Source: Papilionanthe hookeriana x Papilionanthe teres (Eukaryota; Streptophyta; Magnoliopsida; Asparagales; Orchidaceae). Taken from it: 64,000 bases of DNA. Made by a program: the position numbers and the translations under genes. Location: contig CM040428.1 of assembly GCA_022702705.1 (NCBI GenBank), positions 103,496,022 to 103,560,021 on the forward strand, in the 5' to 3' direction. The notes beneath the pieces were generated by a model that saw only the letters and a list, made by a program, of their open reading frames with translations, was not told where the DNA came from and made no database searches. This document shows positions 10,170 to 22,229 of the stretch, one piece after another (positions within the stretch are counted from its first letter, which is position 1; each line of letters opens with the position of its first letter).

Positions 10170-11460
10170 GAACCTCCCATGTCATTTATATTTTTTCATT
10201 GGCATTAAATATTATTTATTCTTTATCTTTTCAAGCTGATGTGTCTCCATCAAAGTATAATTCCCATTGTTGTGTATCAAAATTATTAATTTCTAAAATT
10301 GTTTATCTGGTAAAATCATCATTAAGAGGAGAACCAGTTAGTATAGGGTGTGCTAACAAAATTTTTTGCAAAGTTTTCCTTTGACGTGCGTAGCGGTACA
10401 AATATTATATCAAATTGGTGCAATATCATTGTCCATCATGATAAGGTGTTGGATGAGTCATTAGATATTGTAAAGGATTAACTCTTGAGATAAGAGTTAC
10501 CTATTGAGATAACATATAATGCTATAACTTTTGATCAATGAAGTTCAAAGCAAAGTAATGTTTCTCAATTGCAGTATATTTCATTTTGATTGGAGCCAAA
10601 CAACGGCTTAAATAATATAATACATTTTCTTTACCCCGTCATTAACTTGGGCTAGTAATGCTCCGAGGGAGTTGTCTAATGCTGCAGTGTAGAGGATTAG
10701 AGATTTTTTCTAACACAAAGACTGCTAGAATAGGAGGTTTTGTTAAATATTGTTTGATATTTTAAAAAGCATGTTGACATTTTTCATCCCACACAATTTT
10801 GGTATCTTTTTGGTTAAGGTGGCGAGAGGTTGAAACCAACCTAATAGATTGGAAATGAAGCATCATATATATGCTAATTTTCCATAAAAAGATCATAGTT
10901 GGGTTAGAATTTTCAGAGGAGTTATGTTTAGGTTGGCATCAATCTTTAGATGTTAAACAATGAATCTTAAATACTTCCCTAAGGTGACACCGAAAGAACA
11001 TTTTAAGAGATTCGTTTTAAGATAAAATTTTCATAATACTACGAAGAAAATTCTCAAATCGTACACATGGTCATCTTTTTGTTTGTTGTTAACAACCAAA
11101 TCGTCCACATAACATTCAACTTAATTGTGGATAAGTTCATCAAAAATTCGTATCATAACTCTTTGATAGGTAGCACCAGCATTCTTTAATCCAGAAGACA
11201 TTACTCTATAGCAGTATATCCCAAAGGGTGTTCTAAAAGTTGTATTTGGTTCATCTTCTAGAGACATTTAGATTTGGTTGTATTCTGACGATCCATCCTT
11301 AAAAGTGAATATTGCACGTGAAGATGTAATATCTATCAACTCTGGAAGTGGTAGAGGAATTTCATCTTTTGGAAAAGCTTTGTTTAGATCTCTGAAATCT
11401 ACACAGATCCGAATTTGGCCATTTTTCTCCTTTACTAGCACTACGTTAGCCAACCATGTT
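10170..11460 (-). pseudogene. Tat/Ogre-like reverse transcriptase and RNase H relic
   Basis: Pol of a Ty3/gypsy element from the Tat/Ogre branch, distinct from the Athila-like elements elsewhere. It opens with LANVVLVKEKNGQIRICVDF, continues RDLNKAFPKDEIPLP and DGSSEYNQI, then FRTPFG, YRVMSSGLKNAGATYQR and the catalytic YVDD at about 11,101-11,112, with RT thumb and RNase H-like sequence decaying towards 10,170. There are stops throughout. It is bounded at lower coordinates by the 88-bp repeat array. Long dead. Confidence 0.8.
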
Positions 11461-12240
11461 AGGTATTTTTTCTCTCGGATAAAGTCGGCTTAGATCAGTT
11501 TCATAACTTCAGCAATGACTTGTTGTTCAATTTTAACATGCATCCTTCTTCGAGCTTGTTTAATAAGGATTGCATTTTGGTCTATCTTGATTTTATGACT
11601 GCAACTTCGGGAGTGAGCCCATGCATTGTCATAACTCCAAGAAAGTTAGTTTTTGTATTCTTTTAACAGTTGAATTATTACTTTCGCCTCGTATCGTCAA
11701 AAATGAACTAATAAAAGTTGGTTTTGGATTTTATTTAATTCCCAAATTTATTTGTTTTAATTCATCTACAGTTGAGTTAATTTCTTCTTTAAATTGTGGT
11801 GGTGCATTTTCAATTATAAGATTAGATGTTTGCTCAGAATCAGGTCCTTCGGTGACAACTAGGCAAAATTTTGTATCATCTAGAGTTTCTAGGGTACCAA
11901 ACTCATTATCTTCTTTATAATTAGTATTTCGTTTGCTATTCTTCCACAATTTTTTAAAAAGGTAAGATTGGTCTAGTGAACATTGTCTAGGCACTAAGGC
12001 AATTTGAATAAGTTTTTGAACATACATAGGATAAAGTTCAACAAGGATTTTTATTAAATTCAAATGAATTTCATCTTCTATTTTTACATCTATTTCAGAA
12101 CAAGAAGTAAAACCTAGTCTATACTTGCTAGGTTTTCTATATTCACCACATACTTCTTTGACCATTAAATTCTTAACTTTAGATGGAGAGATTGGAGTTA
12201 GGGTCATAACATGTATATGATGATTAATTTGCTCATACAC
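11461..12240 (-). pseudogene. Tat/Ogre-like protease-RT linker relic
   Basis: The open part (11,731-12,240) ends with DELKQINLG, a motif that precedes RT in Tat/Ogre polyproteins. Between it and the RT lie decayed but recognisable stretches such as ARRRMHVKIEQQV-like sequence and ADFIREK. It directly continues the RT relic on the same strand. The upstream half (YRLGF, PMYVQKLI) is not recognised in detail. Confidence 0.6.
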
Positions 12241-12757
12241 GGACTCAAATTATATTTCTTTATCTTCTTCAAGGTATATTATGAACTATGGTTCCTTTTG
12301 AATCACCAATGTCATCTTTTATTTATCTTCTTCGGAGTCGGTGTCCAAAAAAATATTGAATTTCATAGGTTTCTACATTTTGACAATTGGGTTTTCCATC
12401 GCTCGACCTCATACCCAACCTTACCCTCAAATGTAAGTTTGATGAGAATTCTCAACCCTTGCTTTTGTCAGAGAAGAGTCCCTATTTATTTATCTTTCTA
12501 TTTATAGTTTCTCTGTTTATTTTCTAATCCTTATCCTTTTCTTCTGTATTTTATCACTGCATCCCTAGAGAATATCATTCTCTTTGTTGGAGTGTAATTT
12601 GCACATCTTCATGTACACTGATGTTGTGTTTCTAGTGCGCTATAAATGTATTTAAACACTATAACACATGGGGCAACTAAATCAATAAATATGCAGAACA
12701 ATAACTACAAATATTAATTCAGTAAAATCAGTTTTATCTCTTAAAAATCTTTAAAGC
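12241..12757. other. AT-rich stretch, nothing recognised
   Basis: Probably more of the upstream part of the Tat/Ogre-like relic, but no conserved motif survives. A weak TTAAAAATCTTTAAAGC just before 12,758 could be a decayed primer site facing the next LTR. Confidence 0.3.
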
Positions 12758-14363
12758 TGCCACTCCAAGTTAATTAATGTGTACAATCAATCTTAAATCA
12801 TCGTTAGGATGCAAAAACAAATATACATATCGCTCAAGTAACAGAAGGCTCTAATGAAGTCCTAAGTATCAATCTCACAGGGATGTGATAATTCTTATGA
12901 TGATAATTATGGAAAGATACAATATTCAATTTATATAAAACTCAAGTAAGAAAAACAATTCGAAATTGGTTTAATTAGTTAATGAAACTATGTTTACTAA
13001 ACTAATCTCTAAACATTAAAGATAAATTTACTAAGACTAAACTAAGTTTTGTGATGAAGAGTTCAAATTTAAGAAACTATCCTTATTCTTTACAATGAGG
13101 TTATCAATGAATGAATCTAATTTTTGTAAATTGTATTGTGTCAAATATGAGCATTCCCCCTCTTTATGAGCAAAAAAGAATCTTGGCTAATCCATTGTTT
13201 AGTCCCTAAATCCACGGTTAGGCTAGGAAGATATTGGCTCTCACTCCAGAGTTCCCACATTCCCCTTGCATGAGGGCTAAAATCTCCATTTAGTTTACAA
13301 ACACTAGAACCAAATTGGGGATTTTAGTTGGTCACCTTAAAATCTCCAACTCTACACCTAACAAAGTATATTTTCCTATTTATTTGCACTCAACCCCATG
13401 GACTACTTTCTCATCCATGAAATTAAATGTGATTCTTAATTTTTTGAAGAAAGCATAGTCCTTTCGGATCGTAAGCTTCACAACAAATATTGAATTCAAT
13501 TGGTCAGATCGAAAACTAGATGAAGTTCAAAGTTTAAATCATCACAATTATGAACATTTAATTATTGTGCAATAATCTTGATTCTTTACATGACTATATC
13601 TCATTGTAGGCAGTAGGATAAAGGAGACTACTCATAATTCATGAGGAAGATACAACAAAACATGAATTTCATATATATAAACAAGTTTATAAAAAAAATG
13701 ACATAACACAACTTATCTCAATCTCCTACCCAAGCAAATCCCTTGATGTTCATTTGAATCTCTTTCTCTTTTTACAATACCGCTCATATATCTCTTAGAA
13801 GTGTAATGAAGAATAAATTTCTCACTTTCCCTCTCCTCTTACAACTCTTAGAACATCTTCTCCAAACTTTCTCACACACCAAGACTCACCAACAAAGACA
13901 AATGACCAATGACAACAACAACAATAACAACAACATCCTTTTTCTGACATAAAAACACGCTTTAAAATGTAAGGACAAATTTCCCAAGATTTTCCTCAAG
14001 CATCCCTTCAAAATTCATCTAAATTCAATTTATATAGAGAATAATTCATTCTGGCATCATTAGCGCCAAAATCTGGCACCACTGCTGCCTAAATCTGGAA
14101 TCTAGCGTTGCTCTTTGGAATCTAGTGCCATTGGCGCTAGTGCAACTTCCTTCTCTCTGGAAACTGGCTTTGTTGTCACCAGTGCAATTTCAAAAATGGC
14201 ATCATTTGACTCCAAATTTCTTCTTTTTTTCTTCTTTTATGTTCCAAGTCCCTAGAATTAATATACCTACAAAAAAACATGAAATTGCCTTTCTTTAAAG
14301 TTCAATATCACTAAATTTAAGCATAAAATGTATATACAAAATTGAACATTTTTTGGTATACCA
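12758..14363 (-). mobile_element. Ath-C 3' LTR
   Basis: The minus-strand start TGGTATACC at 14,363 follows a polypurine tract, and the low end TGCCACTCC resembles other LTR ends here. It contains the shared LTR core (13,130-13,400: AGGCTAGGAAGATATTGGCT, a GAGGGCTAAAATC block, CCTATTTATTTGCACTC), the CAAATATACATATCGCTCAA block near 12,815, and a GC-rich GGCGC/GGCACC block at 14,050-14,180. The low boundary is uncertain, and no target duplication was found. Confidence 0.7.
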
Positions 14364-14404
14364 AAATCTCTCAAACATAACTGTTACTTGTCCTCTAGTA
14401 ATTT
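14364..14404 (-). other. Ath-C polypurine tract with upstream hairpin
   Basis: Priming site for plus-strand DNA synthesis next to the 3' LTR. On the minus strand TTACTAGAGGACAAGTAA (14,384-14,401, a weakened hairpin) leads into CAGTTATGTTTGAGAGATTT and then the LTR start TGG. The purine run is decayed relative to Ath-I. Confidence 0.7.
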
Positions 14405-15280
14405 CTTCACTATATAAAAAGTAGGACTTATGATAATGAGCTTTACTTGCAGATTGTTATCATTTTTGTTTTTGAATATAATAGTGAAACTTTAGAAAAA
14501 ATTTTAATAACGTAATTTAAAACTAAAAGTATAAGAATATCTAGTAGTCAAGTTTAAGATTTCTGATTTTCTATTCATTTCAAGAAGAATTGTAATTTCT
14601 CATATTAAAGATGCTTCGAAGATTTATATGAAAAATAATTTCATGAGAACTTTACTAGTAAGGACGTTAATACTTAAATAGATGTTTAGAAATGTAATAA
14701 AGACCCTTTCCTCAAGTTGATTCAACTGAAGCCAATTTTTGATTGAGTATCTCCTAATGCATCTCCTCACATATTTTTCTTTTCTTTTTGCTTTCTTTTT
14801 CTTTTACTTTTTCTTTATTTTTGTTCTTTCTTTTTATTTTGCTTTTTTTTCTTTTAGGATCATTATCCATCCTTTCTTTTCTTTTCTTTTTTTCATGTGA
14901 GCATTACTATATCTGGATAACCCTTTAATAAGAAGTTTGAACTTCATTATCCTCTTCTTAAGTTAAAAAATTCTCACATTCTTCACCTTATAAATTCATA
15001 TTAGCTTTAATAAATTTTTTTTTATAAAGTCCTGGTCTATTCTTCTTATATATAACTCCATGATTCTTAATATTTCAAAAATACAATTTCTGCAAGACTG
15101 CTTCCCTCTAATAATCTTAGTGAAGTAACTAAGGAGAGATCTGTACTAAATTTTTGTATTCAACATTTGAAGAGTAATGATATTGGTTAATTGATATCGT
15201 AAAAATAAAAATTTTCTAGGTTAAAGTGAAGCTTTTACCAAGAGAGGTTGAAATCCAAGCTTTTCAAACTTCCAAATTGC
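14405..15280 (-). other. Ath-C conserved 3' non-coding module
   Basis: Order and sequence match the same region of Ath-G, Ath-H and Ath-I: a GAAATGAATAG phrase (14,573-14,585), CAAAAATTGGCTTCA (near 14,735), GAGGAGATG (near 14,765), a long purine tract (pyrimidine on plus, 14,775-14,895) and TATCCAGATATAGTAATGC (near 14,905). A decayed second polypurine-like tract may lie at about 15,255-15,275. Confidence 0.7.
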
Positions 15281-16976
15281 CTCAAATCTAAGTATTAGCA
15301 AGCCCTATTGTGAAATTTGTCCTTAGTCGAGAGGTAGGAGATGAAAGAAGCAGTAAAAATTGAGGTTAATGTACAATTTTTGTGATAGTTAATAATGGTT
15401 GGGTGATTCGGTAAACAGGAGCCATTGGTGCAAAATCCGACACAATTGGTCTCGACGCTCAAATATTTCAAATTCAAAATTTGTTTTAATGTTGTCCAAC
15501 AAAGCTCTCCAACTTCTAATTAGTCTAAATTAATGTCAATTTTTATAATTAATCAATTCTTCTAACAAATATATTTTCATAAACAACACTAAACTCATAT
15601 TTATATAAATTATCCAAATAATTACAAACATGCATTTTCAAACCACGACATAAAACTCAGCGTTCGATATCACACCAATATCACCCTGATGCTGTAAAAT
15701 AAATATCAAACGCCTACATAAAACACATAAATTTTGACATTGAAAATAAAGAAAATCCAAAAAAAAAAAAAACACAAGCTCTCATAATTCATAATTCCGT
15801 TTTTCAGAGCTAGTACACGTCTTCATATTCAGTGTCATCATCTTCTCTAGTATCTCTCATGGATTGGTGGTGCACATACAAGTTTTAAAAAGTACATTGA
15901 GGAAATTGATCTATCAATTCTATTCTATCCAAACATTCTTCTTTTACATACGCACCTTAGCCTCTTTCATAAGTCCAGTGTGCTCAATTGCTCTTTAATT
16001 TGCCAATCTAGATGGTCAAATTGGTTAGAAATGTTGCTAATCACATTCATAATATTACGTGTCTCTTTCTCCAACTTCTTAATACTCTTCAAAATAATAT
16101 GTGAATTATCAGGAAATCAGGGTCAAATAGGTGATGAATTTTGAGAATATTGATCGATAAGAATATTAGTATCATTTACTTTCCCATTTTCTATGCAGTC
16201 ATAGTCTAACATTGGGTCCATGGTCTTCCATGGGAGAATCACTTTTTCAAAATTTTTTTAAGGAACCTACGCTTAACTACATAGCAAAAATATTGTATAT
16301 GGATGTCCATTAGTAGATCCATTTAAAATCAATCCAAGAATGGATTTTACAATTAAAGCACTCACATCAATAGGTCTTCTAGTTTAAATATAGTAATTCA
16401 GAATAGCACTTCCCTTCGTCACTTTACTATTTTTTTTTTTGCAATAGGGAGAAATTTTGCTGAAATAAAGGAATGTCGTGGCTTCAATGCAAAATTTGAT
16501 AATGAAGATGAAAAACTTACATGACTGTCATCTCTTATCTCTAAATTTAATTTTCAACCGTTAAGAATTGAAGGACTTCATTCATTTTGACTCTTGTTGG
16601 GCAACATTGGCATAGTGAAAAATCAGTAGATTCTTGATCAATATCAAGTCACTGCTTCTTGAAGGAGTAAAAGGTACCCCTCTGCCTCGAACATGAACAA
16701 CTCCTTAGTTAATCCCATGAAGATTTGCATAAAATTCCTTCACCACAGAAATGACTACTGTCGCAATTGAGTAACACAATACTTCCCATCTCCTTTGCAT
16801 GATATTCTCTTCCAATACAGATCCAGGAGTATTGAACCCTCGATTCACAAAACCTTTTTCCTTGATCAACCTAATCATTGCAAGAATCTTATCATGCAAC
16901 TTCTGCGCATTGAAACTATTGAATTTCCTTCAATTGAATATCCCATCTTATGAAGTTCTTTTAGAGTTGGAAGCCA
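15281..16976 (-). pseudogene. Ath-C downstream ORF (ORF3) remnant
   Basis: The start chosen is ATG at 16,976 (MASNSKRTS, then a stop). The open part 16,705-16,899 carries IKEKGFVNRGFN, ENIMQRRWEVLCYS and VVKEFYANLHGIN. The (V/I)REFYANL core is that of the plant transposon-protein domain often found after pol in Athila-like elements, in the position retroviruses use for env. Downstream of that, all frames are broken. Function in the family is unknown. The upstream GC-rich block and TATA-like box suggest its own promoter. Confidence 0.65.
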
Positions 16977-17018
16977 TAGAGTCAAGAATAGTGGATCTTC
17001 TCTCTCTCTCTCTCAACT

Positions 17019-17245
17019 GATTTAAATAACTCCAAATGATAGGTTTTAACAGTTAAAATGAGAAAAAATCAGGCCAAAACAATCAAAAATCACCATAAAT
17101 TACATATTAGAACATTCTCGATCATTTTCGTAATTGCAGCTCTATTGGCGCCGAAATCGGGCACCATTAGCATTGGGTCTCTCTAATCTGGTACCACTGG
17201 TGCCAGTTCTGGTGCCATTAGAGCCAAAGCGCATTTTTGCACCAC
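17019..17245 (-). promoter_or_regulatory. Candidate internal promoter of Ath-C ORF3
   Basis: A GC-rich block (17,135-17,235) reads GGTGCCCGATTTCGGCGCCA on the minus strand and closely resembles the Ath-C LTR block near 14,050 (GGTGCCAGATTTTGGCGCTA). A TATA-like TTATTTAAAT lies at 17,019-17,028, about 45 bp before the ORF3 ATG, with a (GA)n run between. The promoter role is inferred from layout and from the parallel in Ath-H. Confidence 0.45.
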
Positions 17246-17418
17246 TTTGCCTATTGTCCAAATAACTCTAAAATTTTCCATATAATTCAAAAATTAAAAA
17301 ATTTTAAGTATTTTCTTGACAAATAGGTCTCCAAAGTCTAAGGAATTCATAAAAATAGCTTTATTTTATATTTTTATCATTTATGTAAAGATAGATTTAA
17401 TCTAGTTACAAGGATAAC

Positions 17419-17446
17419 TATGGGTTACCTCCAACAAAGCGCTTGG
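17419..17446 (-). other. Post-pol hairpin and AAGCGCTT palindrome (Ath-C)
   Basis: Minus strand: CCAAGCGCTTTGTTGGAGGT followed by AACCCATA. Same motif and position as in Ath-H and Ath-I, but one stem pair is mismatched here. Confidence 0.7.
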
Positions 17447-17469
17447 ATTAATATCGTCGACCCGACATT

Positions 17470-18411
17470 CCCAGTCTTTATTTTGGGTGACCCAACAATA
17501 AAATCTCTTTATAAATTGGGTTGTTCCCATCAAAATAAGTTTTCAACCTATGCCCAGTAACTTTAAATATTTTCTAGTTTACGGATCTTCAATATCAACA
17601 ACTCTAAATGGGCAAACGTATAAAGCAGTGAATGGCCTTAACCACCAGGACTTAAGTTTTATAGGAAATAATTTTAATCTTGTATTATAGTTTAAAACAT
17701 CTTGTCAGGTTCAAATTCCTTTTTTATTTTCTTCTTTTCATGCCAATCCTTCATTTTTCTTTATAAATCCCAGCATTGACATATGATTCATTCTTAATTT
17801 CTTCAAGCTCATTCAGTTGCAACAATCTTTACTCACCAACATATTTTAAATTAAGATTAAAGTTTTTGTTAGTCCAATAAGTTTTACGCTCCAGTTCTAC
17901 TGTTAAGTGGCAAGTCATCCTAAAAATAAGTCTATATAGGGACATTCCTATAGGAGTTTTATAAGTTGTCATGTGCGTCATAATGCAGTATTTACTCCAG
18001 CAGACCAATCCATTTTATTTGGGTTCACAATCTTTCTAAATTTTTTTTTATTTACACGGTTAGACACTTTTGTTAGACCACTAGTTCGGGGATGATAAGA
18101 AGTGTTCTTATGTTCAATATCATATTTTTCAATCAATTTTCAATTCTTTTATTCTTAAAATGAGATCCCTCATAAAAAATGATTACTCTCGGCATTTCAT
18201 ATGGTAAAATATCACTAATAATAACATTCAAAATGTCTGCATACCACAATATACACCATTCATTAATAATGCATAATTGTTCATCATGAAAGGTTTCATT
18301 AATTTCCCTTTCAAAATCAAATGATTCTTTCTGTTCCAGCCTAGATAAATGATCAACTATTTTATTTTCAAATCCTTTCCTCTCTACTAACATAAAGTCA
18401 AATTCTTGCAT
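17470..18411 (-). pseudogene. Ath-C integrase remnant with internal deletion
   Basis: The RNase H tail (MQEFDFMLVERKG, IVDHLSRLEQ) runs on to NVIISDILPYEMPRVIIFYE, then GSHFKNK. In Ath-H, ILP and MPRVII are separated by the zinc-binding HHCC module and half of the catalytic core, so roughly 0.5 kb is deleted here, fused in frame. Further down, decayed C-terminal integrase sequence reaches the post-pol hairpin. The first catalytic Asp and the zinc finger are absent. Confidence 0.75.
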
Positions 18412-19640
18412 TAGATGTATTCATCTAATAAATCTGGGTTTCACGTCCTTTTGCATCAAATATTATATAGCAGAATGGTTTGTACGCACAATGCATTTAG
18501 CTTCGATCAGATATGACATAAACATATTAAAATAAAAAACAATTACTAGTAACTCATTTTTAGTAGTCGTATAATTAATTTGAGCATCATTCAAATTTTT
18601 ACTAGCATAATATAAAATTTTAAAAATATTGTCATATATTTTCCCTAAAACAACTCCAATTTCATAATCACTAGCATCATGCATGAGCTCAAATGGTTTC
18701 TCCCAATTGTGTAAAACTATTATAGAAGCAGTGATTAATTATTATTTTTAATAATTCAAAGGCATTGATATACTTTTGACTAAAATCAAATTTTGCATCT
18801 TTTTCTAGAAGTTGGCATAAAGGCTTACTAATTTTTGAAAAATCATTAATGTATCGCTTGTAGATATCAACATGTCCTAAAAAACTTCTAATCCCTCTTA
18901 CAATAGTGGGAGGAGGTAGTTTAGCTATAACTTGAATTTTCACAGAATCTACTTTTATACCATTGTCAAAACTTTTATGCCGAAGTACAATTGCTCTTGC
19001 AACCATAAATTGACATTTTTTCCCAATTTAATACTAAATTTGTTTTTTTCACATCATTATAAAAATTTCTCTAAATGATTTAAAAATGATTCAAATGAAG
19101 TTCCGACACTAAAAAATCACCCATAAAAAATTCTATCCCTTTCTCAATTAAATCTCAAAAAATAGATATCATACAACTTTGATATGTTGTAGGTGCATTA
19201 AAAAAATCAAAAGGCATTCGTACAAAAGCAAAAGTGTCATACGGACTAGTAAATGTTGTCTTTTCTTAATCCTCAGGAGCAATAGGAATTTGAAGTAGTC
19301 AGTATATCCATCCAAAAACCAAAAATATTTCTGTCCAGCTTGTCTATCCAACATTTGGTCTAAAAAAGTTAAAAAAAGTGACATTTCCTAGTTACAAAAT
19401 TTAGTTTTTTATAAACAATATAGGCTCACCAACTATTGACTTGTCGTGTTGGCATTAATTCATTTTTCTCATTTATAGCTACAGTCACACCTTAGGAACG
19501 CAGTAAACTGGACTCACCCAAGCACTATCTGAAATAGGTTATAATATTCCGACATCAAACTCTTTTAAACTATCTTTTTTAACAACTTCTTTCATCAAAG
19601 GATTTAATCTCCTTTGAGGATCAGCTTTAGGTACGTGATG
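18412..19640 (-). pseudogene. Ath-C reverse transcriptase and RNase H
   Basis: Motifs in order on the minus strand are FLDQMLDRQAGQKYFWFLDG (near 19,350), a decayed palm, KLPPPTIVRGIRSFLGH (near 18,900), KPLCQLLEKDAKFDF, then RNase H with MHDASDYEIG (near 18,675), YASKNLNDAQINYTTTKNEL and RTNHSAI. Frames shift repeatedly. The RNase H Asp of DASDYEIG survives. Order and residues match Ath-H and Ath-I. Confidence 0.85.
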
Positions 19641-20149
19641 TTCTTCTAATAAAATTCTATGCATACAAATCGAAAGATTGATTCCTTTAATATCAGCTAA
19701 TTTCCATCCAAAGGCTTTCTTATAATTTATTAAAATTTCTAATAACTTTTTTTCTTGTAATTAGATAACTCTAAGGATAATGTAACAGGCAGTGTGGATA
19801 AATCTCCTAAAAGGCATATTTTAAATGTGTAGGAAGTATTTTATTTTCGAGTTCAGGAGGTTTCACAATTGAAGTACTAAAATTTTTATTATTATTCGTG
19901 GTATCCAACAGCTCAAATCATTCGTGAACATAATCCAAATCCTCATTACCTACTATAATGGATTTATCTTGCATTTTATCCTCATCATCATGCTCCAAAT
20001 GTTCTTCTCCAATTTTTTCTTCAAAATTATCAGTGAAATATTTGTTGCTTAAACAATCACTAATCTTTATTCTGAAGCATTCATCTCTTCCCTTTGTTGG
20101 GTATCTCATTGATTTTGATATTTTGAATGTAACTTCTATATCATTGACT
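19641..20149 (-). other. Ath-C protease-RT linker, decayed
   Basis: Corresponds in position to 57,630-58,200 of Ath-H: CMHRILLEEHHVP-type sequence near 19,650 and MRVNDIEVTFKISKSMRYPT at 20,154-20,095. Acidic and low-complexity. No catalytic motif. Confidence 0.55.
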
Positions 20150-20640
20150 CTCATGGTTAAACTCTCATTTATGTATGTCTATCAAAGCACTTCCAGTTGC
20201 AAAAAAAGGTCTCCCTAAAACGATAGTAATGTTTTAATCTTCCTCCATATCCAACACAAAAAAATCCATAGGAAAGATAAATTTATCAATTTTTGTCAAT
20301 ACATCTCTACAACTCCTCTAGTATAGGTGATCAAACGATCAGTTAACTGAAGAGTTACAGTAGTAGGGGAAATCACTCCTAAACCCGACCTTCTGAAAGT
20401 AGAGAGGGACATGAGATTAATAATAGCTCTCAAATCCCTTAAAGCTTTTCCAAAAAATCTTTTGCTAATAGCACAAGGAATAGTAAAACTACTAAGATCA
20501 TTACGCTTTCAGGAAGATCATTCTGAATTATTGCGCTACACTCATCACTTTGTGAAACAGTCTAATTGTCTGTAAACTTTCTTTTCTTATTAAGTATATC
20601 CTTCATAAACTTTATATAGCTTGACATTTGTTCTAAGGCT
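20150..20640 (-). pseudogene. Ath-C aspartic protease
   Basis: Retroviral-type aspartic protease that would cleave Gag-Pol. The active-site region reads ALRDLRAIINLMSL where the family has DLGASINLM: the catalytic Asp is kept but the following Gly is Arg. PTTVTLQLTD follows, then decayed sequence. Upstream lies DYVKLMKDI-like sequence. Inactive. Confidence 0.75.
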
Positions 20641-22180
20641 TTAATAATTGGAATATTTATAGTTAATTTTCTCAATATTCTATGAATTTCAAAATTTGTT
20701 TACCCATTTTTTGTTGTTTTAGTCTTTGAGGAAATTAAAGTGGTGGTTTTTCTATAGGATATTCTAAATTGGTTTAATAGGATTTCAAAATTTTTCATTG
20801 GTTTAATAGGATATTCTGAATCATGATGAAAATCTTCATCAGACTCTTCAATTTCCACACCTTTCTCAACTTCATTTTCTTTTTGAACTTATGTTTCCAA
20901 TTCTCTTCTACTCCTCAGTTGAATAACCATAATTTTCTCTTTATTTTGATCTTTAGGATTAATTTTGACATTACTAGGTGAAGTTCTTAGAGGTATATTG
21001 CTAAGTGCAGTAGCAATATGTCTCAATTGATTTTCAATGTTTCTAATTGCAGCTCCCTGACTTTATAATTGTCCTTGACTTTGTAATTGATTACACATTT
21101 GTAATACCAACTCTTCCATAGACAATTTCTTCTCCTTTAATTGTGACTTGCTATTAAAACCTAAAGGATACTGTGGTCGATAGTTAGTACTTCGCTGGTT
21201 GTTTGAATTTCCCAATGGGTTCATTGGATTATTTCCCCATTGAAGGATTTATGCAGTAGGATTATAATTATTCCAAGTCAAGTTTGGGTGATTTTTCTAA
21301 CCAGAATTATAATAAGTAGAATAGAGATTATTAGATCAATTATTTATTGCATTCAAAGTCTCATATGATGATTGGGAATCTATCATTTGTCCCAATAAAT
21401 TTTCCTCAAACAAATGAGGTATTTGAGGTAAATTCATTCCAAATTGACCAAACTTCTTTGATATTGCAACAATTTGAGATGCCAAAATTGATATTGCATC
21501 AGAATCATGAAAACTGGCTACTTTTTTTGAATTTACCCTCTCTGAGGGTCCTTGAAATTTATTAATATCCATCTCTTCAATTATTCATCGAATGGTTTTG
21601 ATATTAACGATCCACCAGCAGCAGCATCTATAATAGATCTAAGTGATCCCACCAATCCATTATAAAAAGTTTGAATTATTAACCAATCTAGTATATCACT
21701 AAATCATTCATAAGCTTCATATAATGATTTATCTTCAAACTGACAAAACGATGTGATATCTTTTCAAAGCTTAACTGTTTTTTATGGTGAGAAATATTTA
21801 ACTAGAAAATTTTGAGATAAATCTCCCCATGTTCTGATAGATCCACATGCTAAAAAATTTAACATCTTAGAATTATCCCGTAATGAGAAAGGATAAAGTC
21901 TAAGTATGACATCATCATCTAACACTTCTTCATATTTAATTAGATCACACAATTCTAGAAAACTAGCAAGTTGGAAGTTAGGATCTTCAGTCGGTGTTCC
22001 CTCAAACTGATTATATTGTAATATTTGGATAATAGCAGGTTTAAGCTCGAATGAAGTAGTAGCTACAGCAGAAGTTTGTATACTCAGGTGTATTTCATAT
22101 GTTGTAGGATTATGATCCTCGGTTTCGGTGCTGCTTCTAGTCTTCGCGGATATGTTGTCTCTAAAATAATATTCAAAAGA
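20641..22180 (-). pseudogene. Ath-C gag
   Basis: Gag of the same family as Ath-H gag. From the N-terminus: RDNISAK, NPTTYEIHLSIQ, SFELKPAIIQILQYNQFEGT, EDPNFQLASFLELC, then decayed capsid. Next come VASFHDSDAISILASQIVAI and FEENLLGQMIDSQSSYETLN (21,336-21,572), NPMNPLGN, and a Pro/Glu-rich tail with KPPL. Stops occur throughout. The start codon is not identifiable. Confidence 0.8.
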
Positions 22181-22229
22181 TAGTTTCAGTTTAGTTTCAC
22201 AATAAGATTAATTTTAATAATTAGGCAGT

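Noticed and set aside
14775..14895. Pyrimidine-rich tract as a simple microsatellite
   Set aside because: It occurs in the same place in three other elements between conserved phrases, so it is part of a conserved module.
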